A stretch of DNA of 64,000 bases from Bacillus pumilus (lineage in GTDB: Bacteria > Bacillota > Bacilli > Bacillales > Bacillaceae): the NCBI RefSeq assembly GCF_038738535.1, contig NZ_CP046128.1, forward strand, positions 3,038,001-3,102,000, given 5' to 3'. Each line of letters starts with the position of its first letter. The first letter of the stretch is position 1. Positions 9,679-17,897 of this stretch are shown here, in pieces. The position numbers and the translations under genes were made by a program. The notes under the pieces are model-generated. The model was not told the origin of the DNA. It made no database searches and worked only from the letters and a program-made list of their open reading frames with translations.

Positions 9679-9707
9679 TAAAATGATAGTGCGCACTATC
9701 ATTTTAA
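9678..9707. promoter_or_regulatory. Perfect 30-bp palindrome, probable operator of the TetR regulator YvkB
   Basis: The 15-bp arm TTAAAATGATAGTGC is followed directly by its exact reverse complement. It begins at the last base of the yvkC -10 box and covers the expected start site, the classic placement for a repressor site. A TetR-family gene lies in the same transcription unit. Confidence 0.75.
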
Positions 9708-9760
9708 AAACTATAGAGAGACATACAAACCATTGGCTATTTGGATAAGGGGGCATTCCC

Positions 9761-12292
9761 ATGTATTCAGTTTTATTTCATGCGGCTGAAGAATCCGCAG
9801 CACTCGCAGGGGCAAAAGGCTTGAATTTAATTAAATTAAACAATCACGGACTGCCAGTCCCAGATGGATTTATTATCAAAACCAACAGCTTTTCCAGCTT
9901 TCTTTCATATCACAACCTGCATCCAACTGAACAAAACCTTGCTCACAAAATCAAAGAAGCATCGTTTCCTTCTCAAATGGAAGCAGAACTCCTTTCGTCC
10001 TTTCAATCATTGCGGAAGACTTATCCCTCAGTTGCAGTTCGATCCTCTTCTGTTGCTGAAGATCTCGAAGGCGCCTCATTTGCAGGACAGTACGAGACCT
10101 ATTTAAATATCAAAACAAATGAAGAATTCCTACAGGCTGTCAAAGAATGCTGGTCTTCTTATTTTGCAGCGAGAGTGACAGAATATAAGGAAGAGATGGA
10201 TGAAAACGGGGAAGAGATGCCGCTCATGGCTGTTGTCGTGCAAGGATTGATCCATTCTGACGTCTCCGGAGTCATCTTTAGTGAGAATCCCGTATCGGGA
10301 AAAACAAATGAAATGATGCTGACAGCAAGCTACGGACTAGGAGAAGCAATCGTCTCTGGGCTTGTGACACCAGACACATTTATTGTAAACAAAGAGACAC
10401 TTTCTATTGAAAAATCACTTGGAACGAAAGAGCTGCAAATTGTTCCTTATCAAGAGGGTGTCATAGAACAAGCAGTAACGGAGGAAATGGCTGGGCAATT
10501 TTGCCTGAATGATGATCAATTAGAAGAAATGACGCAAATCACCAAACAAGTAGAAGCACTTTATGGACATGGAGTCGATATCGAATTTGGAATAACAAAT
10601 GGCACATTTTATTTACTTCAAGCCAGGCCGATTACCGCAGCTCTCCCAAAAGCAGCAGATGAAACAGCAGGTGTTTCTTTTCAAATGCAGCCAGATGAGC
10701 TGCAGGATTTCTGGATCTCAATGGACGATCATATGCCGGGCCCAACAAGTCCTCTCTTCTCAAGTCTGATCATCCCAGCATTAAAAAGCGGAATGAAGAA
10801 AAATGGTGAAAAATATCAAGTACCTGATCTGAATATTAAAAATATCAAGCTTTATAGAGGCCACCTGTACTCAGCACCGTCACTGCCTGAAGCGAGTGCA
10901 GAAGCTCCTCCAGTTTTTGATGAGCGCATATTTGAGTTATTTCCGCATTTAAGTGAACGTATGTATGAGATTTTAGAGAAAAATTTCTTTCCCTTTTACG
11001 AAAAACTCGATCGCCAAATGAAGGAACCTATGACCATTGAAGAAGCCATCATCGGCTTCGAAGAATTAAAGGCTTTTTATATACAAGCCTACGATGATCA
11101 TTTTGATATTGTCATACCACAAGTTATTCTATCGGCTATGATCGAAGACATGCTTGTGACATATACTGGTGATCAAACACAAGTGGTCCTGCTGCATGAG
11201 ATGTTGATAGGCGTGATGAACAAATCTCTTGAAACAGACAAGAAGCTTTCTGATTTTGCAAAGAGTGTCCTTCAAGATCCTGAACTTCATCAAGCATTTA
11301 TGAACAATGAAAAGGACCCAGAGCTGCTTGATGCACTCAATCACTCGGAAAAAGGCAGACACTTCATTTTGGAATTAGAGGAATTTCTTCAAGTCTATGG
11401 CTGGCGATCTGTTAAAAGTCATGACCTTACGGAAGAGACATGGGTGGAAAACCCTGAGTTTATTTTAGATATCATCAGAAACAACATTCAGTCCCAATGT
11501 GATTTTGATGAAGAATTTGTACAAGCCGTCATCAAAAGACAAGAGACATATGAACATTTTATGAGCCAAGTGAAGGATGAAGCGTTTAAAACAAAATTTG
11601 AGACACTTTATCAATTTGCCCTACAGGCCGCTAATATCCGTGATGATCATCACTTCTACATTGATGCCATGTTAGATGCTAAAGCCAGGGTATATCTATT
11701 AAAAATTGGTGAACTTCTTGTACAAAAAGGAGCGATTCCCCATCAAGAAGATCTATGGTATCTCTACGATGAGGAGGTACACACAGCGCTCACAACGTCT
11801 ACAACATTCGACACGGTCATCGCACAAAGAAAAATTGAAATGAAAGAAAATGAAGCCATTCAACCACCAGCTTATATGGGCACCCCCACTGAAGCTGAAT
11901 TGCAGCAAGTGGAAAGAATGCTCGGTTCATTAAGAGAAAATGAAAATAACACAAACGATATGATCTATGGAATTGGCGCATCTAGCGGTATTGTTTCTGG
12001 AAGAGTAAAAGTCATTACATGTGCTGAGGAATTCTCACAATTTCAAAAGGATGATATTTTAGTTTGCAAAACAACCACACCTTTATGGACGAGCTTATTT
12101 AGAGATGCAAAAGCAGTCATAACCGATGCTGGCGGCATTTTGTCTCATTCAGCTATTATCGCTAGAGAGTATATGATGCCAGCTGTCCTAGGTACCCGAA
12201 TAGCGACTGAAACACTTCAATCCGGTGACCTTGTGACAGTAGATGGTAGCAATGGACGCATTCAGATATTAAAACAGCATTCACGTGTCTAA
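9761..12292 (+). CDS. yvkC: YvkC, rifampin-phosphotransferase-like ATP-grasp/PEP-utilizer enzyme
   Basis: An 843-residue protein. Residues about 1-315 are a PEP-synthase-type ATP-grasp domain (LAGAKGLNLIKL, AVRSSSVAEDLEGASFAGQYET, DIEFGI...LLQARPI). A long middle region about 320-700 matches nothing I recognise as a TIM barrel. The C-terminal swivelling His domain ends the protein, with the phospho-His motif GGILSHSAIIARE (His about 796). This order, with His domain last and no PEP-binding barrel, is that of rifampin phosphotransferases rather than true PEP synthase. Those enzymes inactivate rifamycins using ATP. It is first in an apparent operon with a TetR regulator and an MFS exporter. The actual substrate is an inference. 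Confidence 0.88.
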   Translation: MYSVLFHAAEESAALAGAKGLNLIKLNNHGLPVPDGFIIKTNSFSSFLSYHNLHPTEQNLAHKIKEASFPSQMEAELLSSFQSLRKTYPSVAVRSSSVAEDLEGASFAGQYETYLNIKTNEEFLQAVKECWSSYFAARVTEYKEEMDENGEEMPLMAVVVQGLIHSDVSGVIFSENPVSGKTNEMMLTASYGLGEAIVSGLVTPDTFIVNKETLSIEKSLGTKELQIVPYQEGVIEQAVTEEMAGQFCLNDDQLEEMTQITKQVEALYGHGVDIEFGITNGTFYLLQARPITAALPKAADETAGVSFQMQPDELQDFWISMDDHMPGPTSPLFSSLIIPALKSGMKKNGEKYQVPDLNIKNIKLYRGHLYSAPSLPEASAEAPPVFDERIFELFPHLSERMYEILEKNFFPFYEKLDRQMKEPMTIEEAIIGFEELKAFYIQAYDDHFDIVIPQVILSAMIEDMLVTYTGDQTQVVLLHEMLIGVMNKSLETDKKLSDFAKSVLQDPELHQAFMNNEKDPELLDALNHSEKGRHFILELEEFLQVYGWRSVKSHDLTEETWVENPEFILDIIRNNIQSQCDFDEEFVQAVIKRQETYEHFMSQVKDEAFKTKFETLYQFALQAANIRDDHHFYIDAMLDAKARVYLLKIGELLVQKGAIPHQEDLWYLYDEEVHTALTTSTTFDTVIAQRKIEMKENEAIQPPAYMGTPTEAELQQVERMLGSLRENENNTNDMIYGIGASSGIVSGRVKVITCAEEFSQFQKDDILVCKTTTPLWTSLFRDAKAVITDAGGILSHSAIIAREYMMPAVLGTRIATETLQSGDLVTVDGSNGRIQILKQHSRV

Positions 12293-12294
12293 CT

Positions 12295-12366
12295 TTATCG
12301 TTTTGGGTCATATTGGCGGTCATAGGTTTTATCGGTATACTTACTTTGTTGCAAACACATTCATAA
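12295..12366 (+). pseudogene. Possible remnant: hydrophobic C-terminal tail of a lost membrane protein
   Basis: Between yvkC and yvkB one frame encodes a 23-residue hydrophobic helix (LSFWVILAVIGFIGILTLL...) ending in a TAA. It has no start codon or ribosome site. It looks like the last transmembrane segment of a transporter. It could equally be chance composition. Confidence 0.25.
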
Positions 12367-12382
12367 CCTGAGGTGAGTATGC

Positions 12383-12955
12383 TTGTTAAAATCTACAAAT
12401 CAACGAATCATTCGCGCAACAATGGATTTATTAACTGAAAAGGGCTATCAAAAAACCACAACCAAAGAAATAGCCACAAAAGCGAATGTCAGTGAAGCGA
12501 CTATTTTCCGCAACTTTAAAAACAAACGCGGCGTCATTACTGCCATTATGAAAATGAAATCGACACCGACGAAAACCTTAGAAGCAGAATTTAAAGGCGA
12601 TTTATACACCGATTTAAAGTTTCTCGGTTCCTATTTCCTTGAAGATTTAACTTCAAAAAAAGAATTTATTTATATCAGCATGCGAGAACCAGCTATGTTT
12701 AAAGATTTGACCAGTCATGAAAAAATTTATCCTCAAGAACTAAGGGAAATGCTGATACAATATTTCAAAAAGATGAGTGCTCAGCATCATGTCTTAAAAG
12801 GAAAAGAAGACATTTATGCAGACATTTTCATTAGTACGTATTTCGGTTTTTTTATTCAGCAGCTAGAGCAAGACTTCCAACTCGTTTTAACACAAAAAGA
12901 TGATTTTATTGAGACATACACACACATTTTCATGAGAGGAATTTCTCCCGTTTAA
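12383..12955 (+). CDS. yvkB: YvkB, TetR-family transcriptional regulator
   Basis: A 190-residue protein. Residues about 8-55 form a TetR-type helix-turn-helix (RIIRATMDLLTEKGYQKTTTKEIATKANVSEATIFRNF in overlapping segments). The C-terminal part, about 60-190, is the helical ligand-binding and dimerisation domain. It starts at TTG; an upstream ATG is out of frame, and a GAGGTGAG ribosome site fits. It lies between the YvkC enzyme and the YvkA transporter. The perfect palindrome at 9678-9707 is its likely operator, giving autoregulation relieved by a small-molecule ligand. Confidence 0.9.
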   Translation: MLKSTNQRIIRATMDLLTEKGYQKTTTKEIATKANVSEATIFRNFKNKRGVITAIMKMKSTPTKTLEAEFKGDLYTDLKFLGSYFLEDLTSKKEFIYISMREPAMFKDLTSHEKIYPQELREMLIQYFKKMSAQHHVLKGKEDIYADIFISTYFGFFIQQLEQDFQLVLTQKDDFIETYTHIFMRGISPV

Positions 12956-12995
12956 AGGGTGGAATTCTTCTTTTTTACAAAAGGTGGTATACACA

Positions 12996-14330
12996 TTGAG
13001 GTTACAAAAAGAGAGCTTGATCATCTATTCTTTGTTACTTGGAGCTATACTAGTTCCGGTCAACTCAACGATGATCGCAGTCGCTCTATCATCCATATCA
13101 ACTTATTATGATCAATCCATTTCAAACATTACTTGGGTTGTCACGATTTATCTTATTGTCATGGCGGTCACTCAGCCTATCGCTGGTAAGTTAGGAGATA
13201 TATACGGACACCGCCGCATGTATTTAACCGGAGTGACACTCTTTTTAATCGGCTCGATTGGCTGTGCTTTAGCACCTAACCTAGCATTTCTCATCATCTT
13301 TCGATCCATTCAAGCAGCTGGCGGGGCTATTTTAACACCGAATAGCATTGCATTGATTCGTGCAACAGTATCACCCGAAAAACTGTCTAAAACAATGGGT
13401 TACTTTGGATTTGGTGCTGGTATTGGTGCTGCACTTGGGCCTTTTATTGGATCGATTCTCATTCAGAGTTTTGATTGGCATTCCATATTCTTAGTGAATA
13501 TCCCATTTCTGTTTCTTACACTTGTCACCGGTATTTTACTCATTCCAAACATAAAGCATACACGCCTACAAGCAAGGGTAGATATCATCGGTTCATTTTA
13601 TTTAACCATCGGAATTGCCACAATCATTCTATGCACAAAAAGCCAGTTACTAAATGAATATTTAATTTATGGCATTTTAGCATTGATTGTGATTCCTTTA
13701 TTCTTTAAACATGTACGGAAAGTAAAGAATCCGATCATCGATTTGTCCCTATTTAAAAACAGTTCATTTACAAATGCGAATCTGTCGATCATGCTAAGTA
13801 ATTTTGTCATGTACGCCATCCTTCTTATTATGCCGCTGTTTATGGAACAACAACTTGCCCTTTCTCATACACAAGGCGGTATGATTCTATCGGTATTTTC
13901 GCTTTGTATGTCTCTTAGCGGTTTGCTAGGGGCTAGACTTCATCCGAAAAAAGGCGCGAAAAAAATGATTCGCTTTTCATTTCTCTGCCTCACTTTATCA
14001 GGCATCATGTTAATTACATTGAGTCAGTACCCCTCCTTACCACTGCTAATCGTGACACTAATCGCAGGTGGAATTTCATCAGGGATTGGTATGACCAGTA
14101 TGCAGATGGCTTCTTTAACTGCTGTTGATCAAAGCTTATCTGGTTCGGCATCTGGTATTTTCTCTACCTTTCGATACTTTGGCAGTATCATTTCATCGAC
14201 ATTGATTGGTATCATGAGTGGTTTCCAATCTTTATTTATTGTATTAATGGGCGCAGGAATCCTTGGTTTCCTTTTATCTCAACGCGTCAAAACAAGTTCC
14301 ACCTCTCCATCATCGGGGCATTCCGCCTAA
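12996..14330 (+). CDS. yvkA: YvkA, MFS multidrug-type exporter
   Basis: About 444 residues with 12-14 transmembrane segments of the drug:H+ antiporter MFS type. The loop 2-3 motif GKLGDIYGHRRMY (motif A) and the GxxxGPxxGG-like motif C stretch (GAALGPFIGS) are clear. The start is taken at TTG 12996, 8 bases after AAAGGTGG. A GTG at 12984 in the same frame overlaps that ribosome site and is less likely. It is the third gene of the yvkCBA unit, 40 bp after yvkB, and is followed by a terminator. Export of the same compound that YvkC modifies is a reasonable inference. Confidence 0.88.
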   Translation: MRLQKESLIIYSLLLGAILVPVNSTMIAVALSSISTYYDQSISNITWVVTIYLIVMAVTQPIAGKLGDIYGHRRMYLTGVTLFLIGSIGCALAPNLAFLIIFRSIQAAGGAILTPNSIALIRATVSPEKLSKTMGYFGFGAGIGAALGPFIGSILIQSFDWHSIFLVNIPFLFLTLVTGILLIPNIKHTRLQARVDIIGSFYLTIGIATIILCTKSQLLNEYLIYGILALIVIPLFFKHVRKVKNPIIDLSLFKNSSFTNANLSIMLSNFVMYAILLIMPLFMEQQLALSHTQGGMILSVFSLCMSLSGLLGARLHPKKGAKKMIRFSFLCLTLSGIMLITLSQYPSLPLLIVTLIAGGISSGIGMTSMQMASLTAVDQSLSGSASGIFSTFRYFGSIISSTLIGIMSGFQSLFIVLMGAGILGFLLSQRVKTSSTSPSSGHSA

Positions 14331-14332
14331 TG

Positions 14333-14371
14333 ACTCCCTGCGCTCTATGTTGATTTAGAGCGGGGGAGTTT
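14333..14371 (+). terminator. Terminator of the yvkCBA operon
   Basis: ACTCCC-CGCTCT arm pairing with AGAGCGGGGGAGT, followed by TTTTC. Confidence 0.8.
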
Positions 14372-14607
14372 TCATCATTTGTATCACTGTAAGCTAGAGC
14401 GGGTACAGTAATCAAATATTGAAAATCCTTTTTTAAAGATGAAAAAAAGCCATATGACTAGACAAAAAAGGAACTTTCGATCGAAATTGTCCCCGTTCAC
14501 CCACCTAAAAGCTGTTTTTCATCTCTTCCAGTACTGATAACTTCGATTTTTTTTCACAATTTTTGTGGTATGCTTTTTGAAAATATAGGACGCAAAGGAG
14601 CGGAAGA
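14372..14607. promoter_or_regulatory. Intergenic region with candidate promoter of the lipoprotein/two-component operon
   Basis: No gene seen. An extended -10 element, TGG-TATGCT (14566-14574), is overlapped upstream by a small perfect palindrome, CACAA-TTT-TTGTG (14555-14567). No good -35 box is visible, so activation by a regulator is possible. Confidence 0.4.
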
Positions 14608-15591
14608 ATGGAACGTGCAAAATATGTTTTGATCTGTTTATCAGCTCTAATATTATTCCTGTCAGGCTGTGGCAAAGACCAGCAATTTAATCCACCTGGC
14701 AGCTCTCAATCGATCGCGGTCATCTCTCAATTAAAAAAAGCTTCCTTTTCAATAGTTGATTTACAAAAGAATAAAATGATCTCTTCCGTTGATTTAAAAC
14801 ATCCGCTCACTGACCTTATCCAAATCAACAAAGACGTCATCATTGCAACAAGTAAAGAAGGAGAATCGCTTATCGAAATTAATTTAAAAAAAGGTACAGC
14901 AACAGATTATATGGATGTGAATAAAGGGCTGACTTCTCTTACATATGATGCAGCTTCTCACACCTTAATTGCAGCGGATACACAGAAAAATGTCGTTTAT
15001 TTTATTGATACGCAGCGTAAAAAAATAAAAGCAACTGTGAAGACCGGAAAGTTACCTTCTTCTATGACATTTTCTTCTTCAGGTACTTTATTTGTTTTAA
15101 ATGCAGAAAGTCATACTGTCTCCGTCATAGATATTGAGAAGCAAAAACATATACGTACGTTCTCTGTACTTGAACGGCCTTCTGGTATTCATTTTGATGG
15201 AAAGTCCATTTGGGTCGGTGGACACGGTAAACAAGGTACCTTAAATAAAAGCATTTTTTCTTACGACCCAAAAACAGGTAAAAAGCAGCGAGAAATGAAA
15301 CTAGGCGTTATGCCCGTTGCATTCTTTTCAGAGAAAAATTCTTCTACTTTATATGTACTTTGTCATGGAGATCATACGCTGTACAAAGTAGATACAGAGA
15401 CAAATAAGCAGCTTGCTTCTGTTGAAACTGGTCAAAACCCGAATTATATCACCGCTGATACCACATCAATATATGTGAGTAACTTAGATGACAATTCAGT
15501 ATCAATTATCGATAAACATACATTCATGATGAAAAATCGACTGAATGTCCCATCAGGACCTTATGCTATCGTGTTGGAGGAAAAGAAATGA
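14608..15591 (+). CDS. Lipoprotein with YncE-like (YVTN) beta-propeller repeats
   Basis: A 327-residue protein with a lipoprotein signal peptide and the lipobox LSGC (lipidated Cys 21), so it is anchored on the outer face of the membrane. Residues about 35-325 are repeated beta-propeller blades of about 42 residues with motifs such as VIDIEKQKHIRTF, YFIDTQRKKIKATVKTGKLPS and SIIDKHT, as in YncE/YVTN proteins. It starts at ATG after AAAGGAGCGG. Its stop overlaps the start of the response regulator by 4 bases (ATGA), so translation of the three genes is probably coupled. I do not know a named B. subtilis equivalent. A ligand-presenting or sensing accessory to the kinase is plausible. Confidence 0.85.
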   Translation: MERAKYVLICLSALILFLSGCGKDQQFNPPGSSQSIAVISQLKKASFSIVDLQKNKMISSVDLKHPLTDLIQINKDVIIATSKEGESLIEINLKKGTATDYMDVNKGLTSLTYDAASHTLIAADTQKNVVYFIDTQRKKIKATVKTGKLPSSMTFSSSGTLFVLNAESHTVSVIDIEKQKHIRTFSVLERPSGIHFDGKSIWVGGHGKQGTLNKSIFSYDPKTGKKQREMKLGVMPVAFFSEKNSSTLYVLCHGDHTLYKVDTETNKQLASVETGQNPNYITADTTSIYVSNLDDNSVSIIDKHTFMMKNRLNVPSGPYAIVLEEKK

Positions 15592-16274
15592 AAGAACAAA
15601 TGCATATTTTAATCGTAGACGATGAGTTCGATATGCTTGAGTTAATCGGATCCTTTTTAAAGAGACAAGGCTTTCACATCATCACAGCTAATAATGGAAT
15701 GGATGCCTTACGCCAGCTTGAAAAGGAACCCGTTGACCTTGTTGTACTGGATATCATGATGCCTGATATGGATGGATTTGAAGTCTGCCAGCGTATTCGG
15801 CAAACATCTCAAATCCCCATTTTATTCTTAACAGCTAGAAGTAATGAGGAGGATCGAATTAGAGGTCTAGAAATTGGTGCGGATGACTACATCATGAAGC
15901 CTTTCAGTCTACGTGAGCTTGCAGCAAGAATTGAAACAACCTTGAGACGAATTAGAGGTCTTTCGCTAAAGCGCAGCCGAATACAGATTGGCAACATGGA
16001 GATTGATCAGGATGGCAGACAAGTCTATATCCATCAGGAGCCCATTAATTTAACTAGAAGAGAATTCGATTTACTCATGTTTCTTTTACTCAATCAAGGC
16101 CAAGTGTTTTCACGAGAACAGCTCTATCAAAAATTGTGGGAATCACACTCCACGAGCGGCTCTTTACGAACAGTCGATACACATATCAAAACGCTGCGAC
16201 TGAAATTAAAGGGAGCGGAACGGCATATTAAAACCGTTTGGGGTGTCGGCTATAAGTTTGAGGAGGAAGAATGA
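15588..16274 (+). CDS. OmpR/PhoB-family response regulator
   Basis: A 228-residue regulator. The receiver domain spans about residues 5-120, with acidic pair DDE (11-13), phosphoacceptor Asp 55 in LDIMMPDMDG and a Lys in KPFSLREL. A winged-helix DNA-binding domain spans about 130-225 (INLTRREFDLLMFLL, RTVDTHIKTLRLKL, TVWGVGYKF). It overlaps the lipoprotein gene upstream and the kinase gene downstream by 4 bases each. It is a complete, ordinary regulator. Its target genes are unknown; autoregulation of this operon is the first guess. Confidence 0.95.
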   Translation: MKEQMHILIVDDEFDMLELIGSFLKRQGFHIITANNGMDALRQLEKEPVDLVVLDIMMPDMDGFEVCQRIRQTSQIPILFLTARSNEEDRIRGLEIGADDYIMKPFSLRELAARIETTLRRIRGLSLKRSRIQIGNMEIDQDGRQVYIHQEPINLTRREFDLLMFLLLNQGQVFSREQLYQKLWESHSTSGSLRTVDTHIKTLRLKLKGAERHIKTVWGVGYKFEEEE

Positions 16275-17686
16275 AGCCTTTATCGATTAAAAAGAAAGTG
16301 CTCTTCTTAATCCTTGTAGTGACCGGAATCGTTGCTGCCTCAGCTCTTGCCCTTACCTATTACTTATACCAGCACTTATATATTGATAAACAGATCGATT
16401 CCTTAAGTTTACAAGGTAAAAAGCTGGCACAAATCTATCATAAACACGGGAAAGATACGTATTTTACCGATAGAATAAAATGGGCAAACGACTCAAGTCA
16501 GGCGAACATTATTTTTACAGATGACCCAATGGAGCTTTCAAGTGGTCTTCCTTTTGATACGAACACAAATGATAATCTCATTACGTTCAAGGAACGCCAA
16601 AAGCTCCTTCAAGGGGAAACCGTCGTGCTGATTAGAGAACACTCACAGTTTCATCAAGATATTCTTGGCATCGCCATCCCTGTTTTCTCAAGCAAAGATG
16701 AGCTATCGGGGACAATTTTTCTATCCATGCCCTTATCGGATGTGTATGAACCCTTTGTCCAAATCAGATTGACACTTGGCATATCCATTTTATTGATCCT
16801 GCTCCTGATTTTTTTTATCGGATATAAAAGCTCCAATAAAGTCGTGCGGACAATTAATCAAATGAAAGAAATTGCTATGGAAATGGAATCTGGTGATTTT
16901 TCAAAACGTATGGCAGTGACCAAAAACGGAGATGAGTTAAACCAGCTGAGCCGCTCCTTTAACAAACTGTCTTCTACCCTTGAAAAAGTTGAGCAGCACC
17001 GCAGGGAATTTCTTGCGAATGTCTCTCACGAACTTCGGACTCCGCTAAGTTATATGAAAGGATATGCTGAAGGAATTGAAGAAGGGATCATTGATCAAAA
17101 AAAAGGAATGCACATCATCCAGGATGAGGCCGCACGTTTAAGCCGGCTTGTGCACGATCTTTTAGACCTTGCGCAGCTAGAAGGTGATTCTTATCCACTA
17201 ACGATGGAGCCAATTGTCTTTGCACAGCTGATTCATGACGTTCTTGATCAAATGGCATTTATCGCTAATCAAAAAGGCATTTATCTGAAACGAACACTTG
17301 ATGAGGATTGTATTGTGTATGGCGATAGCGATCGGCTGCAACAAGTGGTTCGTAATTTACTGGACAATGCCATTCATTACACTCCCTCTGGAAAATCGAT
17401 CTCGATTGAATTACTAGTTCACCAGCATATGGCTGAATTGAGAGTGACAGATGAGGGCAACGGCATTCCAAAAGAAGACCTTCCACATGTTTCAGAGCGA
17501 TTTTACCGAGTAAATAAGGCACGTACGAGAAAAGATGGCGGCTCCGGTCTTGGACTAGCCATTGTCTATCAAATCATGAAAAAACATCATGGCACGTTCG
17601 ATATTCAATCTGAGCCAGGATGCAGTACGACAGCCATCATTCAGCTGCCAAATACTCCGATCGATGAAGACCTGCCTACGACATAA
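16271..17686 (+). CDS. Sensor histidine kinase, partner of the preceding regulator
   Basis: A 471-residue membrane kinase. There are transmembrane segments near residues 9-32 and 165-187, with an extracellular sensor domain of about 130 residues between them. Then come a HAMP linker (about 188-240), HisKA with EFLANVSHELRTPL (phosphorylated His 253) and HATPase with N (LLDNAIHYTP), DEGNGIP and GGSGLGLAIV boxes. Its start overlaps the regulator stop by 4 bases. The extracellular loop faces the same compartment as the lipidated propeller encoded first in the operon. Confidence 0.95.
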   Translation: MKPLSIKKKVLFLILVVTGIVAASALALTYYLYQHLYIDKQIDSLSLQGKKLAQIYHKHGKDTYFTDRIKWANDSSQANIIFTDDPMELSSGLPFDTNTNDNLITFKERQKLLQGETVVLIREHSQFHQDILGIAIPVFSSKDELSGTIFLSMPLSDVYEPFVQIRLTLGISILLILLLIFFIGYKSSNKVVRTINQMKEIAMEMESGDFSKRMAVTKNGDELNQLSRSFNKLSSTLEKVEQHRREFLANVSHELRTPLSYMKGYAEGIEEGIIDQKKGMHIIQDEAARLSRLVHDLLDLAQLEGDSYPLTMEPIVFAQLIHDVLDQMAFIANQKGIYLKRTLDEDCIVYGDSDRLQQVVRNLLDNAIHYTPSGKSISIELLVHQHMAELRVTDEGNGIPKEDLPHVSERFYRVNKARTRKDGGSGLGLAIVYQIMKKHHGTFDIQSEPGCSTTAIIQLPNTPIDEDLPTT

Positions 17687-17853
17687 CAAATTCGATTTTA
17701 AAGGTAGGGTCATTCGCTTGATCCATATATACGCATCAGTCGTCTAAATTCGAACAGCTATTTTCAGCCCCTTTTTGATCATCTACTTTTATGCATCAAT
17801 TCCTTTCAAAAGGAGAGTCGATTGCTTCAGTTCAAACAATAAAACTACATTAA

Positions 17854-17894
17854 AAAAGCGTGCCAGACCTTCTTCAAAAGTCCTGCACGCTTTT
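17854..17894. terminator. Bidirectional terminator between the kinase gene and yvbW
   Basis: AAAAGCGTGC-type arm pairs with GCACGCTTTT around a 20-base interior; flanking A and T runs serve both convergent genes. Confidence 0.75.
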
Positions 17895-17897
17895 AAA

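Noticed and set aside
9541-9700. A SigB promoter for csbA, expected from B. subtilis
   Set aside because: I found no acceptable GTTT-N13-15-GGGTAT-like pair; only a SigA-type promoter is visible.
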